Below the pieces are notes generated by a model, which had not been told where the DNA came from, searched no databases, and saw nothing but the letters and a program-made list of their open reading frames with translations. Position numbers and translations under genes: made by a program. Positions 1-11,116 of a stretch of 64,000 nt of DNA are shown here, piece after piece. How positions within the stretch are numbered: the stretch's first letter is position 1; every line of letters begins with the position of its first letter. The stretch comes from Coleophoma eucalyptorum (Eukaryota; Ascomycota; Leotiomycetes; Helotiales; Dermateaceae): positions 496,001 to 560,000 of the forward strand of contig JALRME010000011.1 in assembly GCA_026120035.1 (NCBI GenBank), in the 5' to 3' direction.

Positions 1-775
1 CGCTGCTCTTTGGAGAGATGCTGGTGTTACTGCTTGTTTCCAACGATCAAGAGAGTACCAATTAAACGATTCAGCACGATAGTACGTTTGTCACTGACCA
101 ACTCTGTTCTCTGCTGACTTTCCTAGCTACTTTGATAACATCGAGCGCATCGCTCAACCTGACTACATGCCAAACGACCAAGATGTCCTCCGCTCCCGTG
201 TCAAGACCACTGGTATCACCGAGACAACCTTCATTATCGGCGATCTCACATATAGAATGTTCGATGTTGGAGGACAAAGATCTGAGCGTAAGAAGTGGAT
301 TCACTGCTTCGAGAACGTTACCACCATTCTCTTCCTTGTCGCCATTTCCGAGTACGATCAACTTCTGTTCGAAGACGAGACGGTCAACCGTATGCAAGAA
401 GCGCTTACTTTGTTCGATTCCATCTGCAACTCCCGATGGTTTATCAAGACCTCCATCATTTTGTTCTTGAACAAGATTGATCGTTTCAAGGAGAAGCTTC
501 CAGTTTCCCCAATGAAGAACTACTTCCCTGATTACGAAGGTGGTGAGGACTATGGATTGGCATGCGACTACATCCTCAACCGATTCGTCAGCTTGAATCA
601 ACACGAGACCAAGCAAATTTATACTCACTTTACTTGTGCAACTGACACCACTCAAATCCGCTTCGTCATGGCTGCTGTCAATGGTAAGTTCATCAATACA
701 GTAGTTCTTGGCCTTTACTAACACTTTCCAGATATCATAATCCAAGAGAACTTACGTCTTTGCGGTCTCATCTAA
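1..775 (+). CDS. G-protein alpha subunit, group I (3' part)
   Basis: This is the C-terminal part of a heterotrimeric G-alpha; the gene enters from the left edge. Exons read as 1-81, 127-683 and 732-775, with introns 82-126 and 684-731. Visible motifs are the G3 switch [12 protein letters not shown], the NKID guanine-specificity motif, and CATDT (TCAT-type) near the end. Splicing the last intron gives a C-terminus of NLRLCGLI. The cysteine four residues from the end is the pertussis-toxin-type ADP-ribosylation site typical of fungal group I subunits (GNA-1 / CPG-1 / BCG1 class; family knowledge). The protein binds GTP under seven-transmembrane receptors at the plasma membrane and controls cAMP, development and virulence in related fungi. 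The GTPase P-loop and N-myristoylation end lie outside the window. The identity is secure; group I rests on the C-terminus and the close match to that class. Confidence 0.96.
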
Positions 776-1564
776 TCAACCAGCATCTGCATGTTGACTG
801 CAGACGGACCACGAGGAGCATTTCTTACGGAATCTAATCAATTGGCGTTTTTTCAAAGATCGGTGGTTCTTTTTATTATACCAGCACCTGCGCATCGCAC
901 CTCTCGAGACCTACAACCCTATTTCGGTAACCAGGAATGTTGGGAACTATAACCTGGGTGTTTGAGGAGGTTGTACATTGCATTCTCAAGCAGGCTCTGC
1001 ACTTCTTGTACTTGTTCTCCCTCGTTCCGATACTTATTTCTTTTCTCTTCTTTTTGCTTAGTACTATCCGTCGGAGTTTCGAGATTTTCCTTAACGCATG
1101 ACATGTTCCTTATTGTGAGTTGTAATATGAACGAGCTGCGCAAGACCAAAAACTTGCAGGCGCTTTCCTTTCTCTGGGAAGAATATCCAGAGGGAGGCAT
1201 TGAGGACAAGGGGAGGGGGTTGTATGAGTGAGGAGAGTGTTCCTGGAGGATAACAAAAGATATATTTCATGATTCTCAACTGTTAGCTACCTTTTTCGCA
1301 TTCATTCCTCTCAGATAGAAAATTCTGGCGACTCTAGGTAGCTGAACGAAGGTTGTACCATAGACATGATGCTGAAGAATGTGTGACAACTCGTTGAGAT
1401 ACCAGATAAAACAGCACTTCCAGAATGTGGCTACAGAACTACCTTGAACATCATAGCCTGGCCTTGTGCCTTAGAATCTTGTAGGATGAATTGCGCCTCA
1501 CTCAATAAGTGTCCCGCACCTGATCTTTGCTGATCATTCAAACAACCCCTCGCATACCTAATTC
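776..1564. other. Intergenic, G-alpha 3' flank
   Basis: About 790 bases without a supported gene. Short open frames on both strands overlap each other and lack coherent protein character. It probably holds the 3' UTR of the G-alpha gene and the promoter of the next gene. Nothing else was seen. Confidence 0.5.
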
Positions 1565-2901
1565 ATGTCTTGCTTCCTAATCTTGGCTTTTCGTCCCTCG
1601 CCTATCAACTCGTCTCGCGTCACCAGCCTCCTACTTACCAAGCTACTGAACTACACCTCCAAAACATCACCGGACTCCAAGTATCCGTCAACGCTGATAT
1701 CGTATCTCTAGCTGACCTCAGAAATGCGCCCCAAGATAAAATGCTCCTACCTAGTCTCCATCCCTTCTATCTCATTTACTTCTGCTTCTTATCCCTCGCT
1801 TCAATAGTCACCGCTCTCATCACCCTACCTGTCATCCCACAGCTTACCAACGAGAGTATCCTCGCTCGGGAGCGGATTAAGGTGTGCAGGGAGAGGTGCG
1901 CTTGTGACTTGGAGACGGCGGTTGGGGCTGCGCGGGAAGAGAAGTCTGGAGATGAGGCTGTGAATGTGAATGCGAATGTGGAGAGGGCTGGAGGAGACGG
2001 GCAAGTTGTGAGTGGTTTCTTCTTGCCTTTTGCTTTCTTCTTATGGTGGTGCTGTGGAGATTGGCCGGAAAGGGAATCGACGGCTTAGAGGGCGGAAAGG
2101 AGCGAGTAATGAGGATGCTAATGTTTCTGGGGGACCTCAGGTCTTGATCTCCTCGTCTACTTCTCTTTCTTGGAGCGAAGAGAAGGGGAGAGGAGAGGGT
2201 TGTGAGAAGGGGGATTTGGAGATGGTGAGCTTTATGCTCCAGATTAATCTTTCATGTTGAGTCTAAACAAAGTAGGGCATCTCGAAATCTCTCCAAACAC
2301 TCATCAGCTCGCTCAGGAACGAACTTGATAAACCACTAGATCCATCACCTGAGAACACAGGCCCTAACCATCCAATACCTGCCCAGGAGGTCACCGCCCC
2401 TCTCTTTATATTTCTCTCTCCTAAAGAGCCTTCCTTACTAACAGAAATCGTAGAATCAATCCTGTTCGCAAATCAGGAAAGACCACCATGCCTTCATAGC
2501 TGCAACGGTGTGGGTGTTATATGACATTCAAGAATTACAGCAATTGCACCACTTTCCTCGCCCAGGCAACGCTGAAGTAAAAGAAGAAGCGGCTGCGGAG
2601 GGTAGTTTGTATAAAGCCTTGAAAGACTTTCAGCAGATTTGGGCTAGTAGGAATGGCGTACGTTATCTTATTCGCCCCCCTCGGTCTTCTTTTATCCTTT
2701 TTCTTGAGGTTTAATTCTCAGGTGAGATACAAGACTGATAGAGAAAAATAGAACATCCAGAAGGAGAGCTTTATTGAGCAGTTATTGCTTGCGTATCGGA
2801 TTGACGAGGATGCGCAGGGATGTTTTGCGAAGAATGAGGTGCTGATTAGATGTGTAGAGGTTGTCGAGTATGTCAATGATCTGTTGGATGAGTTTTTGTA
2901 A
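1565..2901 (+). CDS. Unrecognised multi-exon protein
   Basis: A phase-consistent model is 1565-1680, 1722-2007, 2060-2224, 2276-2449, 2541-2657 and 2752-2901, giving about 335 residues. The ATG at 1565 leads to a short exon; the first intron (1681-1721) has a GCTGAC branch site close to a CTCAG acceptor. The second exon carries a hydrophobic stretch (LIYFCFLSLASIVTALITL), perhaps a membrane segment, then a charged region. The C-terminal exons are helical and acidic (ALKDFQQIWASRN; VEVVEYVNDLLDEFL). The weakest points are the acceptor at 2059, which has no pyrimidine tract, and the donor at 2450. An alternative donor at 2510 would make an intron of only 31 bases. I do not recognise the family. 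It follows the G-alpha gene on the same strand and is convergent with the Smr gene. Confidence 0.45.
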
Positions 2902-3234
2902 ATACTGGTTAAAGTGAGTATGTCCCTGGCGAGAAGATAGAAAGGAAACTGTATAATAAGAAGATGTTCACCGTCGAGCATACATACAGAGACAGACAAA
3001 ATATCTTCAAAGTATATTCTTAGAACCAAAACTATTTACTCAATACTACAGTAACAGAACCATTCATCATCCGGGGTATGTCCAAGCCCAAGTCCGAGCC
3101 CAATCCAAACATCACATCTAAATAAAAAGACATTCTTCCTGGCCCTCCAGGTATTAAAGCGCAAATATATCTAAAACCAGCTGTACCAACCATGTACACC
3201 ACAGCTTAGTTGAAGATATAAGACCAGACCAACC
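2902..3234. other. Intergenic between convergent genes
   Basis: About 330 bases between the stop of the unrecognised gene and the stop of the minus-strand Smr gene. It should contain both 3' UTRs. It is AT-rich and has no coding character. Confidence 0.5.
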
Positions 3235-4321
3235 CTACATAACAACACAGCATCCCTCCAACTTCCGAATAATCTTAGGTAAGAACTTCCTCGCCAACTT
3301 CTCCAACTCCTCGTTATCATTCCCACCTTGTTGCTGCTGACCACCTTGGTAACCACCTTGCTGGTAACCGCCTTGCTGTTGTTGCCCACCTGGATAACCA
3401 CCATGTTGTTGTTGACCGCCTTGGTATCCACCATGTTGCTGCTGACCACCTTGGTGTCCCCCACCACCATGGCTGTTGGCAGGCGGCATCACCGCGGGTC
3501 CACCTTGGAGATTGATATACATGCGTCCTGCATTTTCCTCCGTGGCGTATTGTAGCCCCAGTTCCTGGCACACCTGCTCGACGCGGGGCTTGATTTTCTG
3601 AATATGATTTGCGGAGTGGTTTCCTTTGCCAACAATACTGTTCTCGCACCGTAGATTAGCTTCTTTTCCTACAAAGTAACCATACACCGAGAAAGACTTT
3701 TCTCCTTCCGTGTTCTCAATGGTAAGATTGTGAGAAGAAAAAGAGACAAAGAGAAGGTTCCTTACACATGTAAATGTGTCTGTCCATTTTGCTGCGCATA
3801 CTTGATCCGCTGCTCAAGAATATCCTCGGCCTCCTGCACGAACTGGCCATGCAAGTCAATCGTATCATCAGCTACGCGGCCGGACGCGTTGTTCTCGCGA
3901 AAGATGAAGTCGGACGCTTGCTTGTTGTATTGGTCCATCTTCGCCGCGTGTTTCTTGCCTTCCTCCGACAACTCGTGTGCAGCAGCGCCATCGCCGCGCT
4001 CGTATGCTTGATGTGCCTGTTGGTTTCCGTGGTTAGTTCCGGTCCTCTTGGTGTGGTATTGAAGACCGTTGGGGCTGGGGGGGAATTGTATGTACTTTGT
4101 CAAAACATGATCCCCTCTTCGCTGCTTCTTGACGAGCCAGATCGCGTAGTCGGTCGTATTCTGCTTCGGAATCGTTGTTGGATGAATGATTGAATGCTGT
4201 CACGATTGATGTCAGTAATTCCAATCACTCTCAAGTCTGCAATCACCCCCCAGAATGTCAGCGTACCATTGCCGCCTAGCTGCGGACCCAATTGCTTCAT
4301 AGGGTATGAGTGCGGTGCCAT
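3235..4321 (-). CDS. DUF1771-Smr domain protein with CaaX-like C-terminus
   Basis: Four exons (4267-4321, 4096-4196, 3766-4016, 3235-3637) give 269 residues in perfect phase. Residues about 30-95 match DUF1771 (EYDRLRDLARQEAAKR followed by KHAAKMDQYNKQASDFIF). An Smr domain follows, with the DLHG motif (TIDLHGQF) and a GKGNHS loop corresponding to HGxGxG, split by the third intron. Smr domains bind or nick nucleic acid in known relatives, usually acting on RNA in eukaryotes. Next comes a low-complexity tail of GGYQGGQQQ-type repeats (about residues 185-245) and a basic helix. The protein ends GCCVVM, which fits a CaaX farnesylation box with an adjacent cysteine available for palmitoylation. 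The start lies at 4321 because the ATG frame joins cleanly by splicing. The domain call is firm; membrane attachment is inference. Confidence 0.9.
3328..3475. repeat. Coding repeat, Gly/Gln-rich units in the Smr protein
   Basis: Imperfect tandem units of about 24 bases encode GGYQGGQQQ(H/Q)-type repeats in the minus-strand Smr gene. Such repeats expand and contract by slippage and are disordered in the protein. Confidence 0.7.
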
Positions 4322-5234
4322 CTTGAAGTTTATGATAGTATATGTATTAAAGAATTGACTTGAATTGGCCACAAACTGCTGTTGTTGGTCTTTTTTATTG
4401 TTTCTGTAGTCGCGAATATCGGTTGCTTGCCTCGGGCTTAGATTCAAGGTTAAATGCAGGCTGGCTGGATGCTGCTTAATCTCAGCTGAGCAGGGATCTG
4501 CCATGCCAGATCTTGCAGGGTTGCATGGACTATGGAGTAACGAGTAAGCCAGCCTCGCCAGCCCAGTCCACCGACCAAGATCTTGCTGCTGCTCCATGAT
4601 GGTATAGGACTACTTCAACTTTTCACACATGTATTCTACTGATTCCTTGCGCTTTTCTTATGCTTTCGCATTAGAATAAAGAGAGCAGTATGGGTGCAAT
4701 CGTCTAACATGCAAGATTCTGTTGCATGGCTGCAATTGACACCTATGATAGGACCATTTCATGCTTGACATCTCGTAATTGTTTTCCTGGCAGCTGGTGC
4801 AATGTCTATCTTGTGGAACAAATTCTGAGATATTGTCAACAATTTAGAGCTTCTATCTCAGGCATATAGGCGGTAGTCTTCTTTATTCGTTGTAGAATTC
4901 TGCAAGTGCTTTCCCAGATCTGCCCGAGACGCAAGTATGAAGATATTGGATCAGTCCAGGCAAAAGCTGGGAAGTGTGGTTCCAGACAGCTAAATAAATC
5001 CTCGTTAGAAATACTAGGCAATGATCAAAAAACCCCTTCGAATGTCGAAGTAAAGGTAAGATTAGGTATTTCATAGTCCTCATCGCAACCTTTCCCGCAT
5101 CAGCAAGGCGAGCGGGAAAGTGGGCGGGAAAGCTTCGCCGCGGTAAACACCAACGGAAGCGTCCTCAAAGTCGATAAGAGCATCATACTTTTCCGTGCTC
5201 AGCACCTCCGCTCTATTCCACGGACTTCAACATC
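4322..5234. other. Divergent intergenic region
   Basis: About 910 bases between the starts of the Smr gene (minus) and the first Zn2Cys6 regulator (plus). It must hold both promoters. Open frames here are short and unsupported; one extends the Smr frame upstream but has no ATG with coding character. Confidence 0.5.
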
Positions 5235-7411
5235 ATGGAACCAGCCAGTGCTACTGCACCTATTCCATCTGCTCGGCCGTATCGATCTCATAAGCTACGG
5301 GCGTGTGATTATTGTCGGAAACGGAAAGCTCGCTGTTCAGTCGAGGCACTGGGTCAAGCATGCCTTCTTTGTCGTGCCAATGGCCGTGAGTGCGAGTATT
5401 CCAATGCTCGTATCTCCACGCCCGTTGTGCGTACTAGACCCACGCCTTCTGGCCTTGGCTCTCATCCTCAAAGCCCTTCTGCCAGACAGTCTCTGAAGCG
5501 AAACCATGCTGTGCTGGAGGATAACATCGCGGATCCGCTGTATACTCAACATGTGGCTAGAAAACAAATCCATCCGGGTAATATTGTTGACGATGACAAC
5601 GGGGCAACAGCCCAATCAGCACATATCGTTGGTCCTGCGATTACGTCTGATGCTCATGTACTAGAACAATATATGTCTCCCAACTCGCCAGAAGGAACCG
5701 AACCCACTCAGAACCCATACCGCGTTTACTCTGCAGATCCCCACAAGCCCGTCTTGTACAGAAAAGTTCCAAGAAGGAGAGCAGGACTAGAAGTTGCAAA
5801 AGAACCCGGGGTGAAACAGCAAATAGTCTTGGAGCAAGTTTTAGCACCTAATGCTGAACGCCTCTTGCATCTGTGGGTAACGTCTTGCAATCTCGGGGAC
5901 GGTCTTAACGTATGATAGTTACTTCGACAAAGTCCATCCAGCATTTCCAGTCGTAGATGAAAATAAACTTCTAGGCAGTCGCAAGAATGATACCTCTGGT
6001 CCTCCAGCAGCTCTGATATGTCAAATATATGCTATCACGATGTCTTATTGGAATCAGACATCATTCTCCAAGGTCCACCCTCATCCTGATTCTAGGTTTG
6101 CATGGAATCTTGCTGTAAAGGCCTTGCAAGACGATTTCTTGGCACCCACCCTTTCAACCCTGCAGACTGTCCTTGTAGATCTGACCGGTAGACCAACATA
6201 TTCTATAACCGGGAATGTTATAAATATCGGTCGAGCAGTCACATTTTCGTATAGTCTGGGGCTAAATAGAGATCCAAGTCAATGGAACATCTCTCAACAC
6301 GAGAAGAACCTAAGGATCCGAATCTGGTGGGGAATTTTGATTCATGATAGCTGGTAAGGCGAACAATATCAAAACACTCCTCTGCTGACAAAGATATGAT
6401 ACAGGGGTAGTCTGGCACATGGGACACCGTCATGCATAAATAACACACAGTATGATGTTCCCCCACCAACACTTGACATGCTCAAATCGACCGTAAAATC
6501 ATCAAGAGCACATGAGAAGAGCTTGGAGGGATTCATAGCTCTATGCAGTCTAACTGAAATCCTTGGGCGTGTATTGCCTATTGTATATGATTTGAAAGGC
6601 AATACTCAAAGGGAGACTCTTAAGATCATCAGACGTGTAGAAACAGATTTGGACGAGTGGGAAGACTCATTGCCCGAATACCTGACCAGAAACCCTGGAG
6701 AAGAAACTGCCGTTTCTGGTTCAAGCAGTCTGCATTTGACACTTTTGTCTTTGAAGATGCTGATATGCAGAGTTTCATTACATGCAAGTCAACCAGTGCT
6801 TTTGAGCAGTGGCTGGAGGAGCTAATATGTTTACGTTTAGGCTGTGGCACAATCGAATGCTTCAAATACCTCCGAAGCACTACAATACCGACAGTTTGAG
6901 TGTAGAAAGTCTGCACAGACGATTGTGAACTTTGTACAGTCGTTGCAAAGCTCTCATCTAGGAGAGTTCTGGCTTCCATGTACGTATTCAATATTTATCC
7001 GGCTTCTATTGCTAATGGGTCAAAGATGGTGCATACTACCTGACTTCAACAACGACATTGCTTCTCCGCTTCGCTATCGAGACGACTGAAGATGAAGTGG
7101 CAGAAAGTTGCGTCTCAAGTGTCAAGATGCTAACCCAACGTCTGCGACAGGCTAAAGAGCACGATGATTGGGACCTTGCCGACGATTGTCTGTCTCAATG
7201 CGAAGGGATAATTGCTCGCATGACTCACAATGGCAGGTCATCAGACCAAAGTTCAATCATCCCAAGGCCAATTTTTAATGGCCTTGAGATGGATGCTCCT
7301 GGAGATTGGTTGGATGCTACTATGCCTGCGTTCTACGGTCCCATGGATGGATCGAGTCAAATGCGAGATGTTTGGGGGATGTTTGATTTCGAAGAGCCTT
7401 TAGATTTCTGA
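5235..7411 (+). CDS. Zn(II)2Cys6 transcription factor with fungal_trans domain
   Basis: Exons 5235-5872, 5919-6353, 6405-6795, 6841-6979 and 7026-7411 give 662 residues with all phases consistent. The zinc cluster is C24-x2-C27-x6-C34-x8-C43-x2-C46-x6-C53, followed by a basic linker. The middle region carries the fungal-specific transcription-factor domain: YFDKVHPAFPVVDE near its start, then a tract ending SYSLGLNRDP and WGSLAHGTPS, typical of this family. The C-terminus is acidic and could activate. The first intron only keeps frame if the donor is GTGGGT at 5873; the nearby GTAACG donor would break it. It is a nuclear DNA-binding regulator, probably of a catabolic or uptake gene. The transporter starting at 8210 on the same strand is the obvious candidate target, but this is inference. 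The specific regulator name cannot be given. Confidence 0.93.
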
Positions 7412-8209
7412 TGTTTCCGAGATTAAAGCTACCTGCATCTCTTATAAGTAGGAAGATGTCAAACAACAACAGGTAACATCAGCAAATGTCTATGGACCCA
7501 GCACTGGGCAGCATCAAGTTTGTCAAGAGTAAGTCAAAAGACACTCTCACAGAAGAATACCAATATTCAGATGGCTACACGTGTAGTGCTGCAAAGAACA
7601 TGAGTGAGGAAGCTCTCATGTTGGTAATAGACTGATGTCAAATGGCCCTCCGATCTCGACTCACGGATGCGACATTTTCCATTGCTGTTGGTGGCATACT
7701 GTCCAATTGAGACTAGAAAATTCTGGTTCATTGTAGTTGGTCCGCCACCCCAAAACCATCAAAAAGAGATAATTTGCGGGAATGGGCGACGTTGAATAAA
7801 GCTGATATTCTTAATTGCTTTCCCGTGGTCCTGCATCAGAAAAGTTAAGCGAAGCGATTCTTTGCCGGCATGTTAAGCCAGGAGTCAGCTTATCAGTAGG
7901 ATGAGCTTTGGGTCCAGGAAAGACATGGACTTATGACTGAAAAGTTTCTCTTCTTCCCATTGTGGCATGTCTGCTCACCAAATTTATCCCACTTATGGTC
8001 TTGGTGACTCACGGGGAACTCTTTGTTTTCCGCGCAAAACTGTCGATCATAACATTTCTATGTTATCAGACGATAGATAAGCGGAGACCCGCTGATACGA
8101 TGCCAATTTTCCTGAGATAGCAGATATATACACCCAGACTGTAGACGAAGCTTTGTTCGTTATCCTCTGTTCATGATAATTCGCTGTCTATCGGCTGTGA
8201 CGCTCAACA
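7412..8209. other. Intergenic, transporter promoter region
   Basis: About 800 bases between the regulator's stop and the transporter start. No open frame with coding character was seen. It should include the transporter promoter. Confidence 0.55.
8125..8130 (+). promoter_or_regulatory. TATA-like element of the transporter gene
   Basis: TATATA lies about 80 bases upstream of the ATG at 8210, a reasonable core-promoter position. It is a short match only. Confidence 0.35.
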
Positions 8210-10459
8210 ATGGCAGACACTATGGAAAAAGTAGCAACAGCAGCAGGCGGTAAGGAAGCACTCGAAGCCTCGAGCAAGAGTGATATCGAGACAACACATG
8301 GCATTGTGAACGAGATTTCGATCCCAGAAAACCTACTCTGGAAGATTGATCTAAGACTCATACCTTTACTGTAAGCCCCGGAAAGAAAAAAAAATAATAT
8401 GCTTCTTGCGTACACCACATAAAGTATCGAGGCTAAATAAATTATTACTAGATGTTTTACGTACATGCTCCAGTCGGTTGATAAGTCAACGTTGGGTTAT
8501 GCTGCAGTCTTTGGTCTTCAAACAGATGCCCACCTGGTCGGAACGGAATATTCATGGCTAGGTGCGATCTTCTACCTGGGATACATGTGTTGGGAGTATC
8601 CGTAAGTTTGCTGATTTTTCAATTCTCATTTGTGAGCTGCATCACAATTTTGGAATAAGGATTCTGCCCATTGGGGGGATATCCTCTGTTATTTCATCTA
8701 TCCAGTCCTGTTCCAGAAATCACACAGGAAAGTTAAATGGCAGAAACTGACTCAGTGCTTTTCAGGACGAATCTGCTACTCCAGCGATTTCCCGTAGCAA
8801 AGTTCATGTCCGCAACTGTAAGTCCTCCCAGCTAAATATCTACCAGAGAAAAGGATTCTGACGCAGAACTTACAGGTTATAATGTGGGGTTTGATCTTGA
8901 TGTGCCATGCCGCATGCCACGATTTTGCCTCACTGGCAGCAGTTCGTACATTTTTAGGCACGATGGAAGCGTCTATTAATCCTGGAAGTATGATCATTTT
9001 TACCATGTGGTATAAGCGGTCTGAACAACCACTCCGTATGGGAATCTGGATTGGATCAGCTGGTATCTCGTATATCCTTGGAGGTGCCATCAACTATGGG
9101 GTTGGAAGTATCAATGGATCTCTGACCAGTTGGAGAATCATGTTTCTTGTGAGTTTGGTCATTGGGGTATTTAATATAACTGAGTGACCACTAAACTATC
9201 CGAAAGCTCTTTGGTGGCATTACAGCGCTTTGGGGTAGGCTCAGATCTTGACAGATGATATGGCTTGATGACTGACGGTACTTACAGGTGTTGTTCTGGC
9301 CTTCTTCCTACCTGATTCTCCCGCCACGGCAAAATTTCTCACTCCACCGGAAAGAGAAGCATCAATTGCTAGAATTGCAGAAAACGGAACTGGAGTTGAG
9401 AACAAGACATTCAAAGTAGAACAAGTAAGCAGTTTAGGAGTTTCCCTGGAGGTTGGAAACCAAACTTACAACTTATATAGCTCAAAGAAGCCCTCTTAGA
9501 TATCAAGACTTGGCTTCTGTTTCTATTTGCGTTCACAAGCAATTGTCCGAATGGAGGACTCACAACTGTGAGTGCGCCGTTTTTGTGGATATTTATTTTT
9601 ATGGCTGATGTGTACTTCAGTTCCAAGGCCTTATTATCAAGGGAATGGACTTCACTACTCTTCGTACTATTCTTATGCAAATGCCTAGTGGCGCCGTACA
9701 AGCTGTGACTTGTGTGATGGCGACGTAAGTGTAACCCCCTCTATTGGAAATAACCTGCATCTCTTGCTCTTTCTGAATTCCTGGGCCTATTCACAACCGA
9801 GCAAAGTCCAAATAGTCAAGATCCAAAATAAGTTGATCTTTATGCTAACGAATTACATCACAGCTGGATAGCAAGCACCATCAAAAACACTCGCTGCCTG
9901 ATGATGCTCTTATTCCTCATCCCTTTCCTCGTCGGTATCATCGGACTCTATACCCTTCCATCTAGCAATCCCTATGGCCGCCTCGTCTGCCTCTGGCTCT
10001 CGTTCAGCTACACAGCAACCTGGACACTATCCATGGCGCTCGCGACCGCCAATACCGCCGGCCACACCAAGAAGATCACCACTAACGCTTTCCTCATTAT
10101 GGGCTACTGTCTAGGCAACTTTTGTGGACCCTTTTTCTTCAAGACCGCCCAAGCGCCTGGTTACGTCTTGGGGATTACCATGATGTTTGTCTGCATTGTC
10201 ATTCAGGTCTTGTGTATTGGTGGTATTTGGGCCTTGCTCTGGTTCAGAAACCGGCAGAGGAGAAATGCAGCACCGCCGCTTGAGGAGCAGATCGGCGACG
10301 TGGCTGTGGAGAATGTGGTGCTTCTGGACCAGACAGACTTAGAGAATTTGTCGTTTCGCGTGAGTCTTCCTCCTTCTTTCTTTCCTTTTTCCTTCCTTTG
10401 TTTTGAAGCGTGCAGATGGATGGCTAGCGTACAATACTGACTCGTAGGGCTTGGCTTAG
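8210..10459 (+). CDS. MFS transporter, allantoate permease (Dal5-like) family
   Basis: Ten exons read as 8210-8370, 8452-8601, 8766-8817, 8876-9148, 9207-9234, 9288-9424, 9481-9567, 9621-9724, 9864-10359 and 10448-10459, giving 499 residues. The family signature is strong: LLWKIDLRLIPLL, then TLGYAAVFGLQ, TEYSWLGAIFYLGYM and WEYPTNLLLQR at the first helices, and LPDSPATAKFLTPPERE in the central loop. About twelve membrane segments are visible. The C-terminal DQTDLENLSFR matches the usual DLTDxENxxFRY tail. Known relatives in the plasma membrane import allantoate, ureidosuccinate, nicotinate and other organic anions, so the substrate is not fixed by sequence. The last intron (10360-10447) is optional; reading through would end at 10440 with a different tail. 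It lies 800 bases downstream of the regulator on the same strand, suggesting a regulator-transporter pair. Confidence 0.93.
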
Positions 10460-11116
10460 TATGTCTATTGAGAGGCTCCCTTACCGCTTGGTTATGCATT
10501 TTCGTAGCTTGGGAAATTCTAGGCTACTCAAGCGTAAAGTCTTACGAGACAGGTTTCATAGTTTATAGGTGAATTAATGCCTTCCCTTTCGTGCACATAT
10601 ATCTGGTAGAGGAAGTTGTCAATATGAATATATATCTAAGTCGTTATACCCAAACCACTCAAAAACCAAGAAGTACATTCCAAAATCCTCAAAAGTACAA
10701 CAACGGGGAAAAAATACAAAACAGAAAACTAAAGACACAAAAATCTATCTGTATTAATCCCTTATCTCCACCTCTCGCCCCTCTTTTCTTCAACGTGGCT
10801 ATCTCCCTCAGATATTTTGATAGTAATATTATCCTTGGGCATAGTCCGTCGCGGAGTTGCCAGGTCTCATCCTTTGAGTCTTGGCGCGAATTTTTGGCTT
10901 TCAGTCCTTTGCCGACCATGGCCTGTTTGGTTGCCGATTCTTCTTATCCTTGGCTGTAATATTTGGATTACGGTACCCGTACCGTGTCTGTCATTGGGGT
11001 GGCGTGTTTTATGATTTTCTACACGATGGATGGTCAGTTTTCAGTTTCAGGCTTCGTCATATTTGATGGCTTGCTTACGTGAGTCTGTCTCAGGATTGTA
11101 TATACTGAAGATTCAT
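10460..11116. other. Intergenic between convergent genes
   Basis: About 660 bases between the transporter and the 3' end of the minus-strand zinc-finger gene. It is AT-rich with no coding character. Confidence 0.5.

Noticed and set aside
5873..5918. Apparent frameshift in the first Zn2Cys6 gene
   Set aside because: Using GTAACG as donor breaks the frame, but GTGGGT three bases upstream restores it, so no mutation is needed.
10360..10440. Transporter tail read through the last intron
   Set aside because: The read-through tail is hydrophobic and unlike the family; splicing gives a short tail after the conserved ENLSFR. It remains a minor alternative.
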